NCBI GenBank assembly: GCA_016195395.1
Contig: JACPZR010000211.1
Span: 1 to 6,334, forward strand
DNA: 6,334 bases
Direction of reading: 5' to 3'
Origin: Spirochaetia bacterium
Lineage (GTDB): Bacteria > Spirochaetota > Leptospirae > Leptospirales > Leptonemataceae
The translations under genes were made by a program, and so were the position numbers. Below the pieces are notes generated by a model. It made no database searches. It saw only the letters and a list, made by a program, of their open reading frames with translations, and had not been told where the DNA came from. Of the stretch, positions 1-5,047 are shown in pieces; within the stretch, counting starts at the first letter, position 1, and every line of letters begins with the position of its first letter.

Positions 1-101
1 AACGCGTCAAGGCCCGCCCCCAGCCGACCGGCGACGTCCGGATTTTTTGCGGCTTCATCGCGCAGAGAAAGCCGTCCGTCCGCCCACACACGCATGGACA
101 T
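1..101 (-). pseudogene. purB: Continuation of purB beyond an in-frame TAA (3' end outside window)
   Basis: Reading on in the same frame past the TAA at 102-104 gives about 33 codons without another stop, up to the window edge. They encode MSMRVWADG, then a charged stretch (RDEAAKNPDVAGRL), and end LDA plus a partial codon that allows L or F. PurB proteins usually follow the ..AYxxVQ motif with xxAMxVWE-type sequence and finish with a stretch like ELDALFD, so this is the expected C-terminal domain in the right frame and order. This shows that the TAA interrupts the gene and is not its natural end. One base change in a sense codon such as AAA, CAA or GAA would account for it. A sequencing error, a recent nonsense mutation or a real pseudogene cannot be told apart here. 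The true stop codon lies beyond position 1. Confidence 0.75.
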
Positions 102-1232
102 TTACTGTACAATGCGGTACGCGTCATCCCGCGGGAGCCCGCTTTCAACTAATGCAAGAAGGAGGCGCTGTGAGAATATAAGCCCCCGCGTTGTGCCCAA
201 CACCTTCTCCATCGCATCAGGGTACACGTTCAGATTACTCAGCACATAGTGCGCGCGTTCGAGAATGTAATCCAACGCCAGAAATGAATCCGGAATGATC
301 ACACGCTCAGCAGACGAATGCGAAATGTCCCGTTCGTGCCAGAGCGACATGTCGGCATAGGCCGTCTGCACGTTACTTTGCACCACGCGCGCCAGACCGC
401 AGATTCGTTCGCAGATCACAGGATTTCGTTTATGGGGCATGGCGCTCGAACCCTTCTGCCCGGCTGAAAAAGGCTCCTCCACTTCCCTGCCTTCGCTCTT
501 CTGCAGGAGGCGGATCTCCTGAGCAATGCGGCCCAATGTACCAGCGGTCACGGCGAGCGCGGATAGGACCGCCGCATGACGGTCGCGGCTGACCACCTGC
601 GTAGCGATGGGGTCCGGTTCAAGGCCAAGGCTTTTCAGGACTTCCTCTTCCAGGTCCGGTTCAATGTTGGAGAACGTGCCCACAGCGCCGCTCATCTTTC
701 CCACAGCAATCTCGCGCCGGGCAGTGACCAGGCGGTCGCGGCTCCTTTTCATCTCCGCGTAGAAATGCGCAAACTTGAAACCCAGCGTGACGGGCTCGGC
801 GTGAATCCCGTGTGTTCGTCCCACCATGATCTGCGTCTTATACTTCACAGCCAAGGCGTGTGCGGCCGCGATGACCTTGTCCACTCCCCCAAGAATCAAG
901 TCGATCGACTGCACCATCTGCATGCACAGGGCCGTGTCTCCCACGTCAGAACTTGTCATACCATGGTGAATGAAGCGACCGGGCGCTCCCGTGAACTCCC
1001 GGACGGAAGTGAGAAATGCGATCACATCGTGTTGCACCTCTTTCTCGACCTCTTCGATTCTGGCCAAGTCAAAGCGCGCCTTTTCGCGGATCGTTTTCAG
1101 ATCCGCTTCAGATACTACTCCGCGGCGGGCCCAAGCGTCGCACACACGCAGCTCAATCTCCAGCCAGATCCTGTATTTGTTCTCAAGATTCCAAATACCC
1201 GCCATGTCTTTGCGTGAGTAACGATCGATCAT
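102..1232 (-). CDS. purB: Adenylosuccinate lyase, open part up to an in-frame stop
   Basis: Adenylosuccinate lyase is a cytosolic homotetramer of the fumarase/aspartase superfamily. It releases fumarate from SAICAR and from adenylosuccinate, two steps of purine synthesis. The reading frame gives 376 residues from the chosen ATG. The N-terminus (MIDRYSRKDMAGIW) is the usual PurB start. HDV lies near residue 68, TSSD at 93-96, RTHGIHAEP with the catalytic His at 141, and the family signature SSAMPHKRNP at 262-271; these positions match the B. subtilis enzyme. The frame stays open 27 codons further upstream, but that stretch has no PurB similarity, and AAAGGA lies 4 nt before the chosen ATG. The frame ends at TAA (102-104) right after AYRIVQ, where PurB proteins normally run on for about 50 residues. 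Similar sequence does continue past the stop (see the 1-101 entry). The identity is certain; whether the protein is really truncated is not. Confidence 0.95.
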   Translation of the reverse strand: MIDRYSRKDMAGIWNLENKYRIWLEIELRVCDAWARRGVVSEADLKTIREKARFDLARIEEVEKEVQHDVIAFLTSVREFTGAPGRFIHHGMTSSDVGDTALCMQMVQSIDLILGGVDKVIAAAHALAVKYKTQIMVGRTHGIHAEPVTLGFKFAHFYAEMKRSRDRLVTARREIAVGKMSGAVGTFSNIEPDLEEEVLKSLGLEPDPIATQVVSRDRHAAVLSALAVTAGTLGRIAQEIRLLQKSEGREVEEPFSAGQKGSSAMPHKRNPVICERICGLARVVQSNVQTAYADMSLWHERDISHSSAERVIIPDSFLALDYILERAHYVLSNLNVYPDAMEKVLGTTRGLIFSQRLLLALVESGLPRDDAYRIVQ

Positions 1233-1236
1233 ATGG

Positions 1237-1242
1237 TCCTTT
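1237..1242 (-). promoter_or_regulatory. purB Shine-Dalgarno site
   Basis: On the minus strand AAAGGA sits 4 nt upstream of the ATG at 1232. It supports this start over the longer open frame that begins at 1313, whose extra residues do not look like PurB. Confidence 0.6.
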
Positions 1243-1245
1243 GTC

Positions 1246-1275
1246 GGGCGACGCGGCCGCCCCGTCAAGTCGCCC
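1246..1275. promoter_or_regulatory. Inverted repeat in the purB/Rrf2 intergenic region
   Basis: The arms GGGCGAC (1246-1252) and GTCGCCC (1269-1275) are perfectly complementary, 7 bp each, with a 16-nt spacer that contains the palindrome GCGGCCGC (1253-1260). The repeat sits just upstream of the purB ribosome binding site. It could be a regulator operator or a hairpin in the purB leader. The neighbouring divergent Rrf2 gene makes an operator plausible, but the sequence does not resemble an Rrf2 site that I know, and such repeats are not rare in GC-rich DNA. The role is inferred. Confidence 0.35.
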
Positions 1276-1287
1276 AGGCTTTTCTCG

Positions 1288-1316
1288 TTGACGCCACCCG
1301 TCCGTACACTCAAACT
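1288..1316 (+). promoter_or_regulatory. Possible sigma70-type promoter for the Rrf2 gene
   Basis: TTGACG (1288-1293, five of six matches to the -35 consensus) is followed after a 17-nt spacer by CAAACT (1311-1316), a poor -10 box. If it is used, transcription would begin within a few bases of the ATG at 1328, giving a nearly leaderless message. That agrees with the lack of a Shine-Dalgarno sequence in front of the gene. The -10 match is weak, so this is tentative. Confidence 0.3.
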
Positions 1317-1327
1317 AGTGCCGCCCT

Positions 1328-1747
1328 ATGCGCATTACCAGCAAGGGCCGCTACGGCCTCAAAGCAATGATGGATTTAGCCCAGGCCTGGAAAACCCAGA
1401 GCCTGCGGAAGACACGCGAAATCGCTGAGACGCGGAACGTGCCCCTCAAATACCTGGAGCAGATCATCAACATCCTCAAGAAGGGCGATCTGGTATCCAG
1501 TGTGCGCGGAGCGGAGGGCGGCTACCGTCTGGCCAGGTCGCCTGAAACAATCACGGTCTACGAAATCCTCCGTACCCTTGAAGGAGATCTGTCCATTCTT
1601 GACGCCCGTGACATGAACTGGCAGGGAGAACAGGGCACTTTCTGGAACGACCTCGAAGGCCGCATCAAGGCCATGCTTGAAATTCCTCTTTCTGAATTCG
1701 TGGACGCGGGCACGGCCGCGCACGGCGGCCTCATGTACTATATTTGA
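1328..1747 (+). CDS. Rrf2-family winged-helix transcriptional regulator lacking cysteines
   Basis: A DNA-binding repressor or activator of the Rrf2 family (relatives IscR, NsrR, CymR, RsrR), 139 residues, the normal family length. The N-terminus MRITSKGRYGLKAMMDLA is the family's first helix. A helix-turn-helix follows at about 27-50 (REIAETRNVPLKYLEQI), then the wing at 56-70 with RGAEGGYRLAR, then ITVYEILRTLEG leading into the long dimer helix. The C-terminal FWNDLEGRIKAMLE helix is also typical. The whole protein contains no cysteine, so it cannot carry the [2Fe-2S] or [4Fe-4S] cluster that IscR and NsrR bind through three Cys after the EG motif. That makes it CymR-like in the sense of a cluster-free, ligand- or partner-sensing regulator; its target is unknown. 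It is transcribed away from purB and toward rplQ, with no clear ribosome binding site before the ATG. Family assignment is firm, function is not. Confidence 0.92.
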   Translation: MRITSKGRYGLKAMMDLAQAWKTQSLRKTREIAETRNVPLKYLEQIINILKKGDLVSSVRGAEGGYRLARSPETITVYEILRTLEGDLSILDARDMNWQGEQGTFWNDLEGRIKAMLEIPLSEFVDAGTAAHGGLMYYI

Positions 1748-1751
1748 TTCC

Positions 1752-1867
1752 TGATGTCGCGGGGCCCCTCTGCGTCACATGGCCCTGCTGGGATAGCGTA
1801 CCAAACAAACCCCGAATAAACAAAAACGCCCGGATAGCCGGGCGTTTGCTGCGCATTTGATGTCGCG
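1752..1867. repeat. Short direct repeat TGATGTCGCG flanking the terminator
   Basis: The 10-mer TGATGTCGCG occurs at 1752-1761 and again at 1858-1867, followed by GGGG and AGG respectively. The two copies bracket the intergenic space between the converging Rrf2 and rplQ genes. It may be chance or the footprint of an old small duplication. It is too short to call a mobile-element target duplication. Confidence 0.3.
1812..1847 (-). terminator. Rho-independent terminator ending the ribosomal-protein operon
   Basis: A perfect 10-bp stem, AAACGCCCGG (1824-1833) and CCGGGCGTTT (1838-1847), closes a 4-nt loop. Read on the minus strand it is followed by TTTTTGTTTATT, a good U-tract. It begins 28 nt after the rplQ stop codon, so it ends the spc/alpha transcript. 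On the plus strand it is followed by only a few T residues, but it may also stop transcripts from the Rrf2 gene, whose stop lies 76 nt before it. This is the only clear element in the 127-bp gap at 1748-1874. Confidence 0.92.
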
Positions 1868-1874
1868 AGGATAA

Positions 1875-2330
1875 TCAGCCGCCTTCGCGCTTCTTCTTGC
1901 GGAAGCGCCAGTACCACTTCCCTTCTTCGTCCTCTTTCCCGCCCTTCTTGGAATCCTTTTCCTTTTCTTCTTTCCCGGCGGCTGGTTTGCCTTTGGTTTC
2001 TTTGGTTTTCTTCGGCTTCGCTTTGCTTTTCTCGGGCGCCTTGGGTTTCACTTCTTCACCCTTGCGGTCTACGAGTTCCACAATGCTCATCTGTGAGCTG
2101 TCCGACAGGCGTTCCGGGAGGTGGATGATCCTCACGTAGCCGCCGTTTCGGTCTTTGAAACGCGGTGCGATTTCAGCCAACAGCTTGTTCGCCACTTCTT
2201 CGCTTCTGACTTGTCGCAGGATCTCTCTACGATTGTGCATCGTCGATTCCGGCTTGGAACCGTCAGCAATGCTCTTACGCGCACGCGTAATCAATTTCTC
2301 TGCATAAATGCGGAGGACCTTCATCCACAC
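1875..2330 (-). CDS. rplQ: 50S ribosomal protein L17, N-terminal part missing, charged C-terminal tail
   Basis: L17 is a large-subunit protein near the peptide exit tunnel. The recognisable core runs from [16 protein letters not shown] through [15 protein letters not shown] and [10 protein letters not shown] to [10 protein letters not shown], which matches E. coli L17 from about residue 42 to the end. The first ~41 residues, including the conserved MRHR..GRxLxR..SHR basic arm, are absent, and upstream in this frame there is only shifted rpoA sequence. The listed start is GTG (2328-2330), with ATG (2322-2324) the alternative; neither has a Shine-Dalgarno site, and both probably result from a lost segment rather than being true starts. 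After the core comes a tail of about 60 residues, rich in Lys and Glu and ending [14 protein letters not shown], well beyond the usual ~120-130-residue L17. The annotated ORF overlaps the end of the rpoA frame by 56 bp. L17 identity is sure; an intact product is not. Confidence 0.88.
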   Translation of the reverse strand: MWMKVLRIYAEKLITRARKSIADGSKPESTMHNRREILRQVRSEEVANKLLAEIAPRFKDRNGGYVRIIHLPERLSDSSQMSIVELVDRKGEEVKPKAPEKSKAKPKKTKETKGKPAAGKEEKEKDSKKGGKEDEEGKWYWRFRKKKREGG

Positions 2331-3243
2331 ACTGAGATGAATAGTGCCGGGACTTCTGGAGCTCGTCCTCGTTTCTTCTGACCAAGTCCGCTATCAGCTC
2401 GATTTCCAAGCTCTTCAACAGCGACAGGGACCGAACCGACAGTTCCAACTCTTCTACGTGCCGCTCCAAGTTCTGACGGAGCGCCTCTTCGATCTGGTCT
2501 GTTTCTTCTTCTTCAACTTCCGGCTCTTCTTCGAAGTTTATGAACACCGTGAGGTGGTCCTTGAGAATCTTGCCGGCCTGCGCTACTGCGTCCTCGGGGG
2601 CAATGGACCCATCGGTCCAAACTTCCATGATCAACTTTTCGTAGTCCGTGCGCTGCCCAACACGCGTTTCCGCAACCGAGTAGTTCACGCGCTTCACCGG
2701 CGAAAAGAGGGCGTCCACAGGAATGGTGCCGATTTCGTCGATGTTCTTCTTCAGGATTTCAGCCGGCACATAGCCGCGTCCGCGCTCAAACTGAATGTCC
2801 ATCACAAGGTTGGCGTCTTCATTCAGCGTAGCGATGACCAGGTCCGGATTGAGAATCTGGATCGATGAATCGACCGCCAGATCCGCCGCACGCAGAATTC
2901 CCGCGCCCGTTTTTTCAACATGGATTACTTTCGGCTCTTCGCGGTTTTCCGTCTCATAGCTGGCCCGCACTTGCTTGAGGTTGAGGATAATCCGGGTAAC
3001 GTCTTCAACGACGCCCTCAATCGTGGAGAATTCATGGGGAACCCCGCCGATCTTGACACCAGTAATGGCCGTGCCTTCGATAGAAGACATGAGCGTCCTA
3101 CGCAGGGAGTTGCCCACGGTAGTGCCGAATCCCCGCTCGAATGGTTCCGCAACGAATCTGCCATAGTTCGGCTGCGTTACATCCTGCGAGAACTCGATGC
3201 TTTTGGGTCTTTTTAGTCCACGAAGCAGATTCTTTGGCGACAC
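2275..3243 (-). CDS. rpoA: DNA-directed RNA polymerase subunit alpha, C-terminus disrupted
   Basis: The alpha subunit dimerises to nucleate RNA polymerase assembly and uses its C-terminal domain to bind UP elements and activators. The N-terminal domain is complete: [17 protein letters not shown] near 26-42, [14 protein letters not shown] at 44-57, [13 protein letters not shown] at 70-82, and [26 protein letters not shown] at about 179-204. A very acidic linker ([17 protein letters not shown], about 237-253) leads to the CTD at LELSVRS (266-272). The CTD aligns without gaps to E. coli through VDE (306-308, E. coli 300-302). The following GPPHLC..ACA is out-of-frame rplQ sequence, so the last ~20 native residues (normally like IKExLAxxGLSLGM) are gone. 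Several UP-element-contact residues differ from E. coli. The GTG start is set by AAGGAG 7 nt upstream. It lies 33 nt after rpsK; the rpsD often found between them is absent. Confidence 0.94.
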   Translation of the reverse strand: MSPKNLLRGLKRPKSIEFSQDVTQPNYGRFVAEPFERGFGTTVGNSLRRTLMSSIEGTAITGVKIGGVPHEFSTIEGVVEDVTRIILNLKQVRASYETENREEPKVIHVEKTGAGILRAADLAVDSSIQILNPDLVIATLNEDANLVMDIQFERGRGYVPAEILKKNIDEIGTIPVDALFSPVKRVNYSVAETRVGQRTDYEKLIMEVWTDGSIAPEDAVAQAGKILKDHLTVFINFEEEPEVEEEETDQIEEALRQNLERHVEELELSVRSLSLLKSLEIELIADLVRRNEDELQKSRHYSSQCVDEGPPHLCREIDYACA

Positions 3244-3259
3244 CTTGAGGCTCCTTGAG
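3244..3259 (-). promoter_or_regulatory. rpoA ribosome binding site with repeated CTCAAGG
   Basis: On the minus strand AAGGAG (3251-3256) is spaced 7 nt from the GTG start at 3243 and fixes that start. CTCAAGG occurs twice, 10 nt apart (3253-3259 and 3243-3249), the second copy running into the start codon. The duplication is probably without consequence. Confidence 0.7.
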
Positions 3260-3276
3260 TTAAGATAAAAACTTGA

Positions 3277-3660
3277 TTAAACGCGGCGGCGCTTACGCGG
3301 CCGGCAACCATTGTGAGGAAGCGGAGTAACGTCTTTAATGGAACGCACCGCCAGCCCTTCAGCCGCCAAGGCTCGGATAGCAGATTCGCGTCCGATTCCA
3401 GGGCCCTTCACCATTACTTCCACTTCACGCATCCCGTGCTCACGGGCTTTTTCAGCCGCAGTCCGGGCAGCCAGCTGAGCGGCATACGGAGTGGATTTGC
3501 GCGAGCCTTTGAAGCTCATGTTTCCACTGGAGGACCAGGCAACAACGTTACCTGCCATATCCGTAACGGATACGATTGTATTATTGAACGAGGCCTGGAT
3601 GTACACCCGGCCACGCGAAATATTTCTCTTCTCTTTCTTCTTGCTACCTGGCAACGCCAT
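3277..3660 (-). CDS. rpsK: 30S ribosomal protein S11
   Basis: S11 is a small-subunit platform protein that helps form the mRNA exit region together with S7 and S18. The 127-residue product is full length for the family (about 125-130). It has the basic N-terminal tail ([12 protein letters not shown]), [26 protein letters not shown] (21-46), [16 protein letters not shown] (51-66), [15 protein letters not shown] (84-98), and the conserved C-terminus [17 protein letters not shown]. The ATG is set by the alignment; AAAGG lies a little over 10 nt upstream, within the end of rpsM, which stops 6 nt before. Nothing is unusual, and the gene is clearly co-transcribed with rpsM and rpoA. Confidence 0.98.
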   Translation of the reverse strand: MALPGSKKKEKRNISRGRVYIQASFNNTIVSVTDMAGNVVAWSSSGNMSFKGSRKSTPYAAQLAARTAAEKAREHGMREVEVMVKGPGIGRESAIRALAAEGLAVRSIKDVTPLPHNGCRPRKRRRV

Positions 3661-3666
3661 ATGTTG

Positions 3667-4050
3667 TTAACCTTTCGACGGGGCTTTCTTCTTGCCCGCG
3701 ACCGTTTTCCTGATTCCCTTACGATTCCGTGCGTTAGTCCGAGTGCGCTGACCGCGTACAGGCAGACTCATACGGTGACGCAACCCGCGGTAGCAGCCGA
3801 TGTCCATCAAGCGCTTGATGTTCAGGGTGTTCTCTGACCGCAGGTCCCCTTCCACGCGCTGACGCTCGCTGATGATCTTGCGGATGGCCACAACCTGCCG
3901 TTCATCCAAATCCTTCACGCGAGTATCTTCACTGATACCGGCACTTTCCAAAATCTTCTGGGCGGAGCTTTTTCCAATCCCATAAATGTAGGTGAGACCA
4001 ATCACCACCCGCTTTTCTTTTGGAAGGTCTACTCCCGCAATACGCGCCAT
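3667..4050 (-). CDS. rpsM: 30S ribosomal protein S13
   Basis: S13 sits in the head of the small subunit and contacts the P-site tRNA and the 50S bridge through its basic tail. The product is 127 residues, the normal length, starting [15 protein letters not shown]. It contains a helix-hairpin-helix-like segment, [15 protein letters not shown] (22-36), then [28 protein letters not shown] (67-94) and the strongly basic C-terminal [24 protein letters not shown]. The open frame extends 26 codons further upstream, but those codons overlap rpmJ in another frame and have no S13 similarity. The ATG at 4050 is preceded by AGGCAGGGATAAAG, which overlaps the rpmJ stop 2 nt upstream, so translation is probably coupled. 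Confidence 0.98.
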   Translation of the reverse strand: MARIAGVDLPKEKRVVIGLTYIYGIGKSSAQKILESAGISEDTRVKDLDERQVVAIRKIISERQRVEGDLRSENTLNIKRLMDIGCYRGLRHRMSLPVRGQRTRTNARNRKGIRKTVAGKKKAPSKG

Positions 4051-4052
4051 CT

Positions 4053-4166
4053 TTATCCCTGCCTCTGTTTGTGCCGCGGGTTCGTGCAGATTACACGCAG
4101 AACGCCGCGACGCCGGATGATCCGACAACTAGTGCATAATTTCTTTACTGAAACTCTAACTTTCAT
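4053..4166 (-). CDS. rpmJ: 50S ribosomal protein L36
   Basis: L36 is the smallest large-subunit protein. It helps fold 23S rRNA and in this form binds zinc. The 37-codon gene is short and easily missed: it begins [14 protein letters not shown] and ends NPRHKQRQG, exactly the usual 37-38 residues. The zinc ligands Cys11, Cys14, Cys27 and His32 are all present, so this is the zinc-binding paralogue rather than the zinc-free form used when zinc is scarce. The ATG lies 10 nt after the infA stop, with GAGAGCGAG just before it. The TAA is 2 nt from the rpsM start. The order infA-rpmJ-rpsM is the canonical one. Confidence 0.96.
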   Translation of the reverse strand: MKVRVSVKKLCTSCRIIRRRGVLRVICTNPRHKQRQG

Positions 4167-4176
4167 GATCTCGCTC

Positions 4177-4395
4177 TCACTTCCTCCGGTAGGTAATCCG
4201 GCCTCTCGTCAAATCATACGGCGAGAGCTCAACTACCACCTTGTCTCCCGGAAGAATCCGGATATAGTGCATTCTCATTTTCCCAGAAATGTGGGCCAGC
4301 ACCTTGTGCCCATTGTCCAGCTCCACACGAAACATCGCATTTGGAAGCGGTTCAATGACCGTGCCTTCTACTTCTATTGCTTCTTCTTTGGCCAC
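4177..4395 (-). CDS. infA: Translation initiation factor IF-1
   Basis: IF-1 is a single S1/OB-fold domain that blocks the ribosomal A site during initiation and stimulates IF-2 and IF-3. The product has 72 residues, the normal length: [13 protein letters not shown], then [37 protein letters not shown], then [18 protein letters not shown], each a conserved element of the family. The start is GTG (4393-4395), reading GTG-GCC-AAA-GAA, with GGGG (4401-4404) 5 nt upstream as a fair Shine-Dalgarno site. It is separated from adk by 91 bp, the largest gap inside the operon, where many bacteria carry map. It ends TGA and is followed after 10 nt by rpmJ. Confidence 0.98.
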   Translation of the reverse strand: MAKEEAIEVEGTVIEPLPNAMFRVELDNGHKVLAHISGKMRMHYIRILPGDKVVVELSPYDLTRGRITYRRK

Positions 4396-4465
4396 ACAAT
4401 CCCCAGGACACGCAACGAGGCGATTTGGCCATTTTCTGCAAGGCCAGGCTCCCCGTCACGTACTT

Positions 4466-4483
4466 CCGGGCGTCTCGTCCCGG
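4466..4483. other. Small hairpin just after the adk stop codon
   Basis: On the minus strand CCGGG, a bulged A, CG, loop AGA, CG and CCCGG form a compact GC-rich hairpin that begins 3 nt after the adk stop. No U-tract follows, so it is not a standard intrinsic terminator. It may stabilise the upstream RNA end or partly attenuate transcription between adk and infA. I see no promoter, gene or map remnant in the rest of the gap at 4396-4486. Confidence 0.4.
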
Positions 4484-4486
4484 ATA

Positions 4487-5047
4487 TTATTTCAATAACT
4501 TCAGAATTCGGCCCGTGATATCCTCCAAGGATCCTCGTCCGTCCACCTCTTTCAGAATCCCTGCTTTAGCGTAGTAGTCCAAAAGAGGCTTGGTCTGCTC
4601 GCCGTACGTAACCAAGCGCTGCCGGATCACCGGCTCTGTATCGTCGGGCCGGTTTTCCTGCTTGGCCCTGCCCAGGAGTCGCTTGATCAATTCCTCATCG
4701 GACACATCAAGGTTGATCGCGATATCCAGCTTCTGTCCGATCCCTTTGAGGATATCCCCCAAAGCATCCGCCTGCTGGGTAGTCCGCGGAAACCCATCGA
4801 GCAGGTAACCGTTTTCGGCGTCCTTCTCGCGGATACGATCCTTCACAATTCCGATCACAACTTCGTCCGGGACGAGCTTCCCGCTGTCCATGAAGCTCTT
4901 GGCTTTCAGGCCCATGTCCGTGCCATTTTTGATAGCGCTGCGCAGAATCTCACCCGTCGAAATCTGCGGAATCCGCAGTTGTTCACAGATGATTTTCGCC
5001 TGGGTGCCTTTCCCCGCGCCCGGAGGGCCCATGAAAAGGATCCGCAT
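4487..5047 (-). CDS. adk: Adenylate kinase, short-LID form
   Basis: Adenylate kinase interconverts ATP + AMP and 2 ADP in the cytosol and keeps the adenylate pool in balance. The protein has 186 residues. The P-loop GPPGAGKGT is at 7-15, the AMP-binding STGEILR at 30-36, and DGFPR at 84-88. [22 protein letters not shown] (about 124-145) holds the Arg residues and the short LID. The LID is the compact kind, lacking the ~30-residue insertion and the four-Cys zinc site of long forms such as those of Bacillus; that fits the total length. The ATG overlaps the secY stop by one base (TGATG), which indicates translational coupling. The C-terminus ends with a normal TAA, showing that TAA is a real stop in this genome. 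Confidence 0.98.
   Translation of the reverse strand: MRILFMGPPGAGKGTQAKIICEQLRIPQISTGEILRSAIKNGTDMGLKAKSFMDSGKLVPDEVVIGIVKDRIREKDAENGYLLDGFPRTTQQADALGDILKGIGQKLDIAINLDVSDEELIKRLLGRAKQENRPDDTEPVIRQRLVTYGEQTKPLLDYYAKAGILKEVDGRGSLEDITGRILKLLK

Noticed and set aside
102..104. Stop-codon reassignment of TAA to explain the purB interruption
   Set aside because: adk, rpmJ, rpsM and rpsK end at TAA exactly where their families end, so TAA works as a stop here.
576..1217. A 213-codon plus-strand open frame opposite purB
   Set aside because: It is antisense to strongly conserved PurB sequence, its translation has no recognisable domain, and there is no gene-like context. It is a shadow of purB.
1233..1313. 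A longer purB start at 1313
   Set aside because: The 27 extra residues have no PurB similarity. The ATG at 1232 has a Shine-Dalgarno site and gives the family's standard N-terminus.
1748..1874. A small RNA or tRNA gene in the Rrf2-rplQ gap
   Set aside because: Only the terminator hairpin and a short direct repeat are visible. There is no cloverleaf or other recognisable RNA fold.
2344..2868. A 174-codon plus-strand open frame opposite rpoA
   Set aside because: It lies entirely within the conserved rpoA gene on the other strand and resembles no family. It is a shadow frame.
3313..3837. A 174-codon plus-strand open frame across rpsK and rpsM
   Set aside because: It is antisense to two intact ribosomal-protein genes, with no plausible start context or domain.
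4051..4128. A longer rpsM start 26 codons upstream
   Set aside because: The extra codons overlap rpmJ in another frame, and S13 proteins begin at MARIAG.
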